From assembly GCA_024703915.1 (NCBI GenBank), contig CP087969.1:2356001-2420000 (forward strand): a DNA stretch of 64,000 nucleotides, given 5' to 3'. The DNA comes from Massilia sp. H-1 (GTDB lineage Bacteria > Pseudomonadota > Gammaproteobacteria > Burkholderiales > Burkholderiaceae_D). The notes beneath the pieces were generated by a model. The model was not told the DNA's origin and made no database searches. It saw only the letters and a list, made by a program, of their open reading frames with translations. The translations under genes and the position numbers were made by a program. Below, piece by piece: positions 24,511 to 34,337 of this stretch. Numbering within the stretch: the first letter of the stretch is position 1; the number at the start of each line of letters is the position of its first letter.

Positions 24511-26154
24511 TTAGCCGATTTTACGTGCGGTGTTGATGACATTGATGCCGTTGAAGCGCGAGGTGCTCGAGCCGTGCGACACGGTGCTGACCTGGCTAGG
24601 CTGGCCTTTGCCATCGAAGAACGAACCGCCCATACGCCAGTCGCTTTCATCGCAAATGGCGCTGCAGGCATTCCAGAATTCCTGGGTGTTGGACTGATAC
24701 GCCACGTCTTCCAGCGGCGCGCCGATCTTGCCGTCCTTGATCTCGAAGAACAGCTGGCCGCCGAACTGGAAGTTGTAGCGCTGCTGGTCGATCGAGAACG
24801 AACCGGCACCAACGATGTAGATGCCCTTCTTGACGTCGGCGACCATCTGGTCCGGCGTGAGCTTCTTCTTCTTAGACGGCGAGCGAGATGTTCGGCATGC
24901 GCTGGAATTGCACGCTGCTCCAGCTGTCGGCATACGAGCAGCCGTGCGATTCTTTTCGTTGATGATGTGGGCCTGGTCGCGCGTGGCCTGGTAGTTGACC
25001 AGGATGCCGTCCTTGATGATGTCCCATTTTTGCACTTGACGCCTTCGTCGTCGTAGCCGACGGCGCCCAGCGAGCCAGGCACGGTCTTGTCGGCGATGAT
25101 GTTGACGCGCTCGGAACCGTACTTGAATTTCTTGGTTTCCCATTTGTCGAGCGTGGCGAAGCTGGTGCTTAAAGCGTAGTTGGCTTCTGTAGCCGAGCAC
25201 GCGGTCCAGTTCCGTCGGATGGCCGACCGATTCGTGGATCGTCAGGTACATGTGCTCAGGCGAGAGCACCAGATCGTACTTGCCCGCTTCGACCGACTTG
25301 GCGGTCAGCTTCTGTTTGGCGTCGCGGCCGCAGGCGCGTCTCGTCTTCGATCAGATCGTAGGAATTCTTGTACAGCGTGGCGACGCCGCCTAGCAGCCTT
25401 GATCTTGTCCTTCGGATTGGCGTCCAGGTATTCATAGCCCATGCCGACCGGCGTCGACAGACCCTGGCGCGAACGGAACTTGTTGGTGGCCTTGTCGACC
25501 GCGGTGGCGAACACCGGCATCCACATGCGGTGCACGTCCTGATCGATGTAGGAGCCGTCGGTGGAAGCGAAATATTTTTGCTGGTTCACCTGGAACATCA
25601 GCGACTGCATGAAGCTCGCACCACCATCCAGGCTTAGCCTTGTTGGCGGCGATCAGGAGGTCGGCCTTTTCCTTGATTGGCACATTGCGCCAGTCCTTCT
25701 TGATCGGCGTGGCCCAAGCCACTTCGCCCACGCCCTTGACGGGCGCCAGGCGCACCGGCTCGACCTGCAGCTTGGCATTCGCCTTGGCGATGGCGACGGC
25801 CTGGCGCGCGGCGGCGGCGACCGAATCGGGCGACATGTCGCTGGTGGCGGCAAAGCCGTAGGCGCCGTTGCAGATCACACGCACGCCGACGCCAAGCCGA
25901 TTCGGTGTTGACGACGTTCTCGACGTTGAGGTCACGGGTGGTGATGAACTGGTTCAGGTAGCGGCCGATGCGCACGTCGCAGTAGCTGGCGCCGGCTTGC
26001 GTGGCGGCCGTCAGCGCGGTGTCCGCGAGCGTCTTTTGAACTTGGCAGCGAGGGGGTTGAGCAGCTCTTCGGCTGCGATCGCGTTGCCGAAAACCGGGAC
26101 CAGCATGGTGCCCAGAGCCAGGCCGCTGATATTGAGAAAAGCACGTCGTTCCAT
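24511..26154 (-). CDS. TldD-family metalloprotease with Tat-like leader (copy 1), first gene of the operon
   Basis: About 547 residues. The leader MERRAFLNISGLALGTMLV has a twin-arginine pair, hydrophobic core and a likely cleavage point near NAIAAEE. The mature part shows ASYCDVRIGRYLNQFITTRD and the TldD zinc motif HESVGH in YLTIHESVGHPTELDRVLGY (about residue 305). It is closely similar to copy 2 through the whole length. The start is well supported by AGGAGATACA directly before the ATG. Error strings near 24595, 25159, 25388 and 25632 interrupt the frame, plus single-base indels near 24955, 25040, 25330, 25890 and 26040. It heads a ten-gene operon with overlaps or gaps below 20 bases throughout. 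Confidence 0.88.
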
Positions 26155-26345
26155 TGTATCTCCTAACACTCACGCCGAAGAAGGCGACCCGTCAGCAGCA
26201 GGGGCCGCGCATGTTTACATCACTGTCCGGAACATCCCATACATATATCGGACCGAAAAATTCTGCTGAAACGATATCAGCAAAGTAAGCGCTTGAATAC
26301 GCAAAGTTTGTGCCATTTGCTAAGTCGTTGATTTTCGCAACGCGC

Positions 26346-26401
26346 TGTCCGGCGGACGTGTCCGAGGTGTCCGATATGCTGTCCGTTCGCTCGCGCGGAC
26401 A
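26346..26401. repeat. Cluster of TGTCCG direct repeats
   Basis: TGTCCG occurs at 26346, 26359, 26368 and 26380, and its complement CGGACA at 26396. The spacings are 13, 9 and 12 bases, close to a helical turn. A transcription-factor array is possible but no known consensus is recognised. Confidence 0.4.
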
Positions 26402-26423
26402 CAATGTACATATGAGAATACGC

Positions 26424-26452
26424 TTGACCGGCAGAGGTGCATATCCGATCAT
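26424..26452 (+). promoter_or_regulatory. Candidate sigma70 promoter for the secreted methyltransferase
   Basis: TTGACC is followed after 17 bases by GATCAT, with five of six and four of six matches to the -35 and -10 consensus. It lies about 65 bases before the ATG at 26518 and just downstream of the TGTCCG cluster. Confidence 0.4.
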
Positions 26453-26517
26453 CAGGGGCGCGCAGCGACAGGCGCACCGGATTCGCAGCCCCTTAAACTC
26501 TACCGAGGCATACATAC

Positions 26518-27317
26518 ATGAAACGACTCTTCCTGGCCGCACTGCTGGCCACCGGCATGGCAGGCGCCGCACACGCTGACGACGCGCTCAAGGCTGCCAT
26601 CGCCAGCAAGGACCGCGCGCCAAGCCAACGTGGCACGCGACGCCGCCCGCCACCCTTACGAAACGCTGACCTTCTTCGGCATCAAGCCAGGCATGACGGT
26701 GGTCGAACTGTCGCCAGGCGGCGGCTGGTACACCGAAATTCTGGCGCCGTACCTGAGCAAGAGCGGCAAGCTGATTGCAGCGGCAGAATCGCCCACGTCC
26801 GGCAGCGAAGGCGCGCCGCTACGCCGACAACCTCACGAAAAAACTCGCCTCCAACCCGGCCATGTTCGCCAAGGTGCAGCGCGGCGTGTTCGAGCCGCCG
26901 CGTGAATACAAGTTCGCAGCGCCGGGCAGCGTCGACATGGTCGTCACCTTCCGCAACATCCACAACTGGACCGGCGCTTAAGGACGAGAAGGTGGCCGAG
27001 ATCTTCAAGGCGGTACACACCGCGCTCAAACCGGGCGGCGTATTCGGCGTCGTCGATCACCGCATGCCCGCCGCAAAACCGCTCGATCAAAAGAGCGGCT
27101 ATCTGCACGAAGCGAGCGTGATCAAGATGATCGAGGCGGCTTAGGCTTCAAGCTCGCGGCCAAGTCGGAAGTGAACGCCAATGCCAAAGACACGGCCGAC
27201 CACCCCGAGGGTGTATGGACGCTGCCGCCGGTACTGGCGCTCGGCGACAAGGACCGCGCAAAATATCTGGCCATCGGCGAGAGCGACCGCATGACGCTCA
27301 AGTTCGTCAAACAGTAA
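26518..27317 (+). CDS. Secreted class I SAM-dependent methyltransferase-like protein (COG4798 type)
   Basis: About 266 residues. A clean signal peptide, MKRLFLAALLATGMAGAAHA, precedes the mature start DDALKAAIASKDR. The Rossmann motif I reads GMTVVELSPGGGWYTEILAPYL and the family continues with SVDMVVTFRNIHNW and LKPGGVFGVVDHR. COG4798 proteins share this odd pairing of a methyltransferase fold with a signal sequence; the substrate and the source of SAM in the periplasm are unknown. Frame breaks lie near 26620, 26815 and 26978, and an error string at 27139 (EAAGFKLAAK restored). A good terminator follows. Confidence 0.8.
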
Positions 27318-27321
27318 TTGC

Positions 27322-27369
27322 GCAAGCCGCAGGGACCCGGCTAGGCCCTGCAATGGGCTTGCTTTTTTT
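27322..27369 (+). terminator. Rho-independent terminator
   Basis: GCAAGCC and GGCTTGC close a long imperfect stem with inner GCAGGG/CCCTGC, followed by seven T residues at 27363-27369. It ends the methyltransferase transcript, five bases after its stop. Confidence 0.8.
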
Positions 27370-27440
27370 AATTCAGCCTTAAGTCCGCCCCGCTGCCACA
27401 GCGTGTATATTTGCGGTACCCACCCTCCCTGAAGAAAAAC

Positions 27441-28988
<1,548 letters not shown>

Positions 28989-29015
28989 CCGCAAACGCTG
29001 CCAGGAGGCGACAGC

Positions 29016-29487
29016 ATGTGCTACATGATCGTACTGAGCACCGATTCGGATCGCGACCTGACGCTGCTGAGCAGCGATCTGGCCGTGTTTTCGACAGAGA
29101 TGCTTAAGCAGCGGCTGGAAGCGGCCTATCTGCAGCACGCGCACCATTGGTATCTGGGGTCCTGCGAAGGCTGCAGCTGCGGCTTTCGCCACCTTGAATC
29201 GAGCGCCGTGTCGCTGGGTTTCAGGCCCACCCGAAGACTGGTTTCCCGAGGAAGCCGACTACGTCCGGGCGACGGCCGAAGCAGTCGCCGCTTTCCGCGC
29301 GATCCTTGCCGACGGTTCAAGCCTGGACTGCGTCGATGCCTGGACCTCGGACGACCCGGCGCGGGTCCCGCTGGACGGGACGCTCGAAATCGACCTCGGC
29401 ACGCTGCCGGAAGCGAGCTTCCGGTTTTTTGGAAGCCACCGCTTCGTGCTGAGCGATTCGACTATTTCGCCGCCTTCACAGGCGTGA
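29016..29487 (+). CDS. Small conserved protein of unknown function
   Basis: About 157 residues, beginning MCYMIVLSTDSDRDLTLLSS. The centre has a cysteine cluster, YLGSCEGCSCGFRHL, that could bind a metal, followed by PPEDWFPEEADYVRATAEAV and an acidic C-terminal half. No family is recognised. A GCAGGAGGCGACAGC Shine-Dalgarno supports the ATG at 29016. A frame break lies near 29225. The CTTAAG at 29105 does not disturb the frame, unlike most others. Its last 26 bases overlap the convergent serine hydrolase gene. Confidence 0.6.
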
Positions 29488-31075
29488 ACAGCAAGTCCTG
29501 GTAGTCGTAGCTGAAGTCCGTCTCTTCCGACACCTTGGCCATCTTCATGCGCTCGATGCTGCCGTCAGGATTCAGATCGAAGGTGACGTAAGCGTCGGCA
29601 TTCAGATTGCGCTGGTCCCAGCGCACGATGAAGGTGTTGTGCTGGAAGTGCACCAGTTCACCCGTCAGGTCGGCGGTTCTGCCAAAGGTCAGCACGCGTT
29701 TCTTGCCCACCTTCCGGATGGCGACCTTGCCGTACCACGCGTCTTCATACTCGCCGTCATAGGCTGCCAGCGGCAGCGACGGACCCGATTTGGCGGCGCG
29801 GTTCGCGTTCGCCTTCTTCTGCGCGGCAGCGTCTTCGTTGTGCTTGCGCGCGTCATCGTCGGCGTACAGCTTGATCCAGTCACTCGGCGCCGCACCCAGA
29901 TAGTGATCGAGCAGGCGATATTGCAGCGACTGCATCGCGCTGCCGGTTTCGGCGTTGGTCAGAATCGCGATCCCGAGCCTCGCTTCCGGCACCATCGTCA
30001 CGCGCGAGAAGAAGCCCTGCAGCGCCCCGCTGTGGGTCGCGATCTTGCGTCCCTTGTAGTCGCGCAGCTGGATGCCCAGGCCGTAGCCGAAGAAGTTCGG
30101 CTTGGTTGCCGCCAGTGCCGCAGGCGGCTCCTTGATGTCGATCGGCGTCTGCGCGGTCCACATTTCGGCGGACTGCTTGGCCGAGAACAGGCGATGGTCC
30201 TTGTCGATTGCGCCGCCCTCGAGCTGCACCATCATCCAGCGGGCCATGTCTTCGGCATTGGAATTGACGCCCACCGCGCCGTCCGCATTGGCCACGGCCA
30301 TGGTCTTGACCGGCGCCGCCTTGCCGTCGATTTTGCTGTGCGCCGTGGCGACGTTCGGGTTGCCCGCATTGGCCGCCACGGTGGTCGTGGTGGCCGTCAT
30401 GCCGAGCGGCGTGAGGATACGCTCGCGCACCGTCTCGCCCCACGATTTTCCGGACTTCTGCGCGATGATCTTGCCCGCCACAATGTAGAGCAGATTGTCG
30501 TAGGCGTACTTGTCGCGGAAGCTGGTCGTCGCTTGACGAAGCGCAGGCGCGCGATGATGTCGTCGGACGTGAAGCTCGTGTCGGGCCACCACATCAGATC
30601 ACCGGCACCGAGACCGAGTCCGCTGCGGTGGATCAGCAGGTCGCGCACGGTCATCTCGCGCGTGACATACGGATCGTACATCTGGAAGTCCGGCAGGTGC
30701 CTGGTGACCGGGTCGTCCCAGGCCAGCTTGCCCTCATCGACCAGCATGGCCAGGGCGGTGGCGGTGAACGCCTTGGAATTGGACGCGATCTGGAACAGCG
30801 TTTTTCCGTCCACCGGCGCGCTCTCGCCCAGCTTGCGCACGCCGAAGCCGCGCGCCAGTATGACCTTCCCATCCTTGACGATGGCCACCGACATGCCCGG
30901 CACGTCGAAGGTCTTGAGGATGCGGGCCACGTCGGCGTCGACGTCGAACGCATTCGCCGCTGCAGCCGGCGCGGCGGGCGGGCTGGCTTAGCTGGGCCGA
31001 GGCGCCACCCACGCTGAAGGCCAGCAGCAGCGCTGCGGCCAGGCGATTCATCACGGTTGTCTTTGCCATGCGCAT
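29462..31075 (-). CDS. Secreted beta-lactamase-fold serine hydrolase (class C / EstB-like)
   Basis: About 537 residues. A signal peptide, MNRLAAALLLAFSVGGASA, is followed by an Ala/Pro-rich linker and the serine hydrolase domain. The SxxK motif is SNSKAFTA (about residue 98), the YxN motif lies in DKYAYDNLLYIVAGKI, and a late HSGALQGF serves as the KTG-equivalent HxG. A C-terminal beta domain (YDGEYEDAWYGKVAIRKVG) matches the DUF3471 type. Such enzymes are esterases, D-aminopeptidases or peptidases, and not necessarily antibiotic-resistance proteins. The ATG overlaps the stop of the M1 peptidase (TGATG at 31075). An error string at 30986 and a frame break near 30535 are present. Confidence 0.85.
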
Positions 31076-32932
31076 CAGCCTTCCATCGCCTTGGCGACGC
31101 TTTTCTGCGTGGCCGGATGGTAGCGGTTGCGCGCCTTCTTGAAGACGGCTTCGGCCCAGGCCTTGTCGGCGGCGCTCTTGTGCAGGCCGCGGTACAGTTC
31201 GACCACGTACTTCTGGCGTCCCACGCTCATGAGGAATTTCTCGAGCGGCGCGTACAGCCGGCTGTAACCGGCATGGATCGAAGCGCGGTAGAAGCGGAAG
31301 GCGACTTCATTGTTGCCGGTCTTGCCGACCCCGAAGGCGTCGTCAAGCTCCTTGAGCTGGGCGGCGGTTGCCTTGTTGTCGATATCGTTCAGGAATTTCA
31401 TCCACTCGGTCGCGGTCCAGGCTTTGGTGTCGAGTTTCGCGGTCGGCAGCTCGCCCTTGAGCCAGGAAGCGCGCAGCGCGTCGAGCGCGGCCAGACGGGG
31501 CGACGTCATGCGCGGCGCGCTGGCGGGAATGCCGGGCGCGTACAGCCACTCGTCCAGTTCCGCGGCCGTCATCAGCTCGGGATGCGCGGCCAGCAGGTTC
31601 TTTTGAAGGTAGTCGACGAACTGCTCGGTGGTCACGCTCTGGAAAGCATGCTGGTCGAACCAGCCGCGCAGGAAGGGATCGAACACCGCGCGGCAGTAGC
31701 GCGCTGCTCGAGCGTGCGCAGCAGCCAGGCGCCTTTTGGATAGACCAGGACTTCGTCGGCGTAGTCGGCCGAACCGGTGTCCGGTCCGCGCGTGATGAGC
31801 GCCTGCTTGGCTTAGCTCGATGCGCGCCAGCGAAGCGAGCGCCTCTTCCTGTTCGAGCTGCAGCTTCATGGCAGCGACGTCGGCGCCGTACAGCGACTCG
31901 GTAATGCGCATCGTGACGTATTCAGGTAAAGCCTTCATTGAGCCAGAAGTGCTTCCACGACGCGTTAGTCACCAGGTTGCCGGACCAGCTGTGTGCCAGT
32001 TCGTGCGCGATCAGGTCATTCAAACTGCGGTCGTCGCTAACGATCATGGTCGACGACAGGAAGGTCATGCGCGGGTTCTCCATGCCGCCGTAAGGGAACG
32101 ACGGCGGCAGCACCAGCATGTCGTAGCGCCCCCAGCGATACGGGCCGTACAGGGCCTCGGTCGCGCTGATCATGCGTTCGGTGTCGCCGAATTCGTATTC
32201 CGCCGCCTTGATCCGCTGCGGCTCCGCATACACGCCGCTGCGCGGGCCGAGCGAGCGCACGTCGATCTCGCCGATGCCGATCGCCAGCAGGTAGGACGGG
32301 ATCACTTGCGGCATCTTGAAGTTCCAACCGCCCTTGCCGGTCGCCTTGGGATCGTTATCGGCGCTCATGACCACGCGCAGGCCGCGCGGCGCATCGATAT
32401 GGGCGCTGTAGGTAAAGCGCACGGCCGGCGTATCCTGCACCGGCACCCACGAGCGGGCGTCGATCGACTGCGACTGGCTGAACATGAACGGACGCTTGCC
32501 CGACATGGTCTGGGCCGGGGTGAGCCACTGGAGCGCGCTGGCGGTTGGCGCCGTGCGGTAGTGGATGCGCACCTTGGACGGCTGGCTGGTGAGGGTCACG
32601 TGCAGCGCCTGGCCTTTTCTTCGTCGGCTTTATCGAGCGCGAACGGGACCTTGGTCCACTTGCCATTCGCACCCTGCGCCTCGACTTTGCTGATCGACAG
32701 TTCACGGGTGTCGAGATCGAGCGTGCGCGCCGATGCATCGAGCCAGTCCAGCGACAGGACGGCGAAGCCGGACAGCGTTTTGGTCGCGAAGTCCGCCTTC
32801 AGATTCATGTGCAGGTCCGTGGTCTTGACCTGGTCGTAGCGCGTAGCTGAGGGGATCGAGGGCGAACGCCAGCGCGCTGCATTGGCTGAGGGCGACGCAG
32901 GCGGCGGCGCGCAGGATGGTGAATTTGGTCAT
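31075..32932 (-). CDS. Secreted M1 aminopeptidase, leukotriene-A4-hydrolase-like
   Basis: About 618 residues. The signal peptide MTKFTILRAAACVALSQCSA leads into an N-terminal beta domain, the substrate motif GGMENPRM (about residue 283), the zinc site HELAHSW with downstream NEGFT (HExxH-x18-E), and a helical C-terminal domain of the LTA4-hydrolase type ending VGRQKYVVELYRGLHKSA. It removes N-terminal residues from peptides in the periplasm. Frame breaks lie near 32850, 32620, 31925 and 31700, and an error string at 31810 (RIEPAKQALITR restored). It is translationally coupled to the serine hydrolase that follows. Confidence 0.9.
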
Positions 32933-33039
32933 GAGGTCTCCGTGATAAGCGAACGCAGAATAGCACTTTAGGCATACGAGCGAAAGCGCACCGCGCCAGT
33001 ATTGACAGCGCCCGCGCCATGTGCACATCGGTCCGGCTC

Positions 33040-33048
33040 TGCTATGAT
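33040..33048 (+). promoter_or_regulatory. Extended -10 promoter element
   Basis: TGCTATGAT is an extended -10 box 22 bases before the ATG at 33070. No matching -35 is seen at 16-18 bases, as often happens with extended -10 promoters. I looked for a manganese (yybP-ykoY) riboswitch and saw none. Confidence 0.4.
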
Positions 33049-33069
33049 CGGCGCCTCGAACCAGGGTAT

Positions 33070-33659
33070 ATGCATATGGAAGCCTTCCTTTTTTCAACCG
33101 GTATCGTGGCGCTGGCCGAAATCGGCGACAAGACCCAGCTGCTGGCATTTCTGCTGGCGGCCAAATTCCATGCAAGCCGCTGCCGATCGTGGCTTAAGCA
33201 TCCTGGTGGCGACGCTGGCCAACCATGCGCTGGCCGCCGCCGTGGGCGCGTGGATCAGCAGTGTGATGGGGCCCGAAGCGATGCGCTGGATCCTCGGCGT
33301 CTCCTTCATCGCCATGGCCGCGTGGACGCTGGTGCCCGACAAGATCGACGACGAAGAAGCCAGTCTCGGTCACTACGGCGTTTTCCTGGCCACGCTGGTC
33401 GCGTTCTTCCTCGCCGAGATGGGCGACAAGACCCAGGTCGCGACGGTGGCGCTGGCCGCGCGTTTTGACGGCATCGTGGCGGTGGTCGCGGGCACGACGC
33501 TGGGGATGATGCTGGCCAACGTGCTTAGGCCGTCTATCTGGGTGAGCGGATCGCTTAGGCAAGGTGCCGCTCAAGCTCGTGCACGGCATTGCCGCCGCGA
33601 TCTTCGCCATGCTCGGCATTGCCACGCTGCTCGGCATGCGCGCCCGCCTCGGCTTCTGA
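33070..33659 (+). CDS. GDT1/TMEM165 family cation exporter (UPF0016)
   Basis: About 192 residues in six or seven membrane helices arranged as an internal repeat. Each half has the family motif E-x-G-D-K-T: ALAEIGDKTQLLAFLL and LAEMGDKTQVATVAL. Bacterial members export manganese, and calcium in related proteins. Error strings at 33192, 33533 and 33553 replace GCCGGC (IVAGILVATL, ANVPAVYLGERIAGKVPLK restored), and a single-base indel near 33172 is present. An alternative start is the ATG six bases later. The gene is followed by a palindromic repeat. Confidence 0.9.
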
Positions 33660-33672
33660 CACTCTGTTTCAC

Positions 33673-33729
33673 ATTCGGGGTCAGACCTCAATTCTGCAAG
33701 AATTGCAGAATTGAGGTCTGACCCCGAAT
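33673..33729. repeat. 57-bp palindromic repeat, copy 1
   Basis: Two perfect 27-bp arms flank a GAA loop. The inner arm starts GGGGTCAGACCTCAATTCTG and the outer four bases are ATTC and GAAT. It lies between the convergent exporter gene and the small secreted protein gene, where it could act as a two-way terminator. It resembles REP-type elements. Confidence 0.9.
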
Positions 33730-33744
33730 TGCATGGGCAGCAGG

Positions 33745-34158
33745 CTAGTCGATTTGAAACGGCGCGCCTAAGGCCGTCGACAGCTTGCCCAGGCAGTCCC
33801 TAGCGGAACGCGCCTCGGTGTCGCCCGCGGAACCGGCGACGTTGATGCCGACAACGCTTTTCATGCGGATCATTCCCAGCACAAATTCATAGGTCACGCG
33901 GTGATTGACCTTATCGTAGGGCATCTTACTGGCGGCCAGCAGTGACTGGATGCGCGCCTCTTCTTCCGGCGTGGCCGCTTCGGACACCGGCTTGCCCGGG
34001 ACCTTGTCGACCCGGTAGGTGATGGTCTGGGATGGGCTTGCCTTGCAGCGATCGAGATCCGCCTGAAAGGCCTTCGCTGGCGCGTCGTTCACCTGCTCGC
34101 CCGCATGCGCGAGGCTGCCCACCGCCGAAAATAGACACAGCAACAGTTTCGCTTTCAA
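33745..34158 (-). CDS. Small secreted protein of unknown function
   Basis: About 137 residues. I chose a TTG start at 34156-34158 because GGGAGG lies five bases upstream and it opens a signal peptide, MKAKLLLCLFSAVGSLAHA, with an AHA cleavage site. The mature part is acidic, with RVTYEFVLGMIRMKSVVGIN and a late Cys in ARDCLGKLSTAL; two cysteines in total (RCKASP and RDCLG) could pair. No family is recognised. The gene is flanked on both sides by copies of the 57-bp palindrome. Confidence 0.6.
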   Translation of the reverse strand: MKAKLLLCLFSAVGSLAHAGEQVNDAPAKAFQADLDRCKASPSQTITYRVDKVPGKPVSEAATPEEEARIQSLLAASKMPYDKVNHRVTYEFVLGMIRMKSVVGINVAGSAGDTEARSARDCLGKLSTALGAPFQID

Positions 34159-34193
34159 GCCATCCTCCCTTGTGATGCGGACATTGTAACGAC

Positions 34194-34250
34194 CACCGGG
34201 GTCAGACCTCAATTCTGCAAGAATTGCAGAATTGAGGTCTGACCCCGGTG
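34194..34250. repeat. 57-bp palindromic repeat, copy 2
   Basis: The same 23-bp inner arms and GAA loop as copy 1, but the outer four bases are CACC and GGTG. Both outer ends changed together, so pairing is kept over the full 27 bp. It lies upstream of the small secreted protein gene. Confidence 0.9.
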
Positions 34251-34292
34251 TGGTTTTCAGAAAACGCGAATCAGGAAGCGAGGCGCTAGAAA

Positions 34293-34318
34293 CAAAAAGC
34301 CCACCGCGAGGGTGGGCT
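34293..34318 (-). terminator. Rho-independent terminator of the PHP hydrolase gene
   Basis: On the minus strand AGCCCACC, a CTCGC loop and GGTGGGCT are followed by five T residues. It lies about 20 bases after the stop codon at 34338. Confidence 0.85.
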
Positions 34319-34337
34319 GCAAGGTACTGGATGAAAC

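Larger units (their letters stand above)
26155..26517. other. Divergent intergenic region between tldD and a secreted methyltransferase
   Basis: No credible gene is seen. The stretch is more AT-rich than its surroundings near 26210-26340. It contains a cluster of TGTCCG repeats (26346-26401), one further TGTCCG at 26224, and a promoter candidate for the rightward gene. It must also hold the promoter of the ten-gene leftward operon, which I could not pin down. Confidence 0.6.

Noticed and set aside
24509..24515. GCTTAGC at the tldD copy 1 stop as an error string
   Set aside because: The stop agrees in position with the stop of tldD copy 2 (same RKIG ending), so it is likely a true stop codon.
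20145..26154. tldD and pmbA genes as pseudogenes with many stops
   Set aside because: The stops lie in the same error strings as elsewhere, all motifs are intact, and correction gives full-length proteins.
29104..29111. GCTTAAGC at 29104 as another GCCGGC error
   Set aside because: The frame is continuous through it and replacing it would break the frame, so here CTTAAG may be real.
32933..33069. Manganese (yybP-ykoY) riboswitch before the GDT1-type gene
   Set aside because: The gap is short, the conserved core is not seen, and the extended -10 sits too close to the ATG to leave room.
33673..34250. Repeats as a CRISPR array
   Set aside because: There are only two local copies, each palindromic over 57 bp, and a gene lies between them; no spacers or cas genes.
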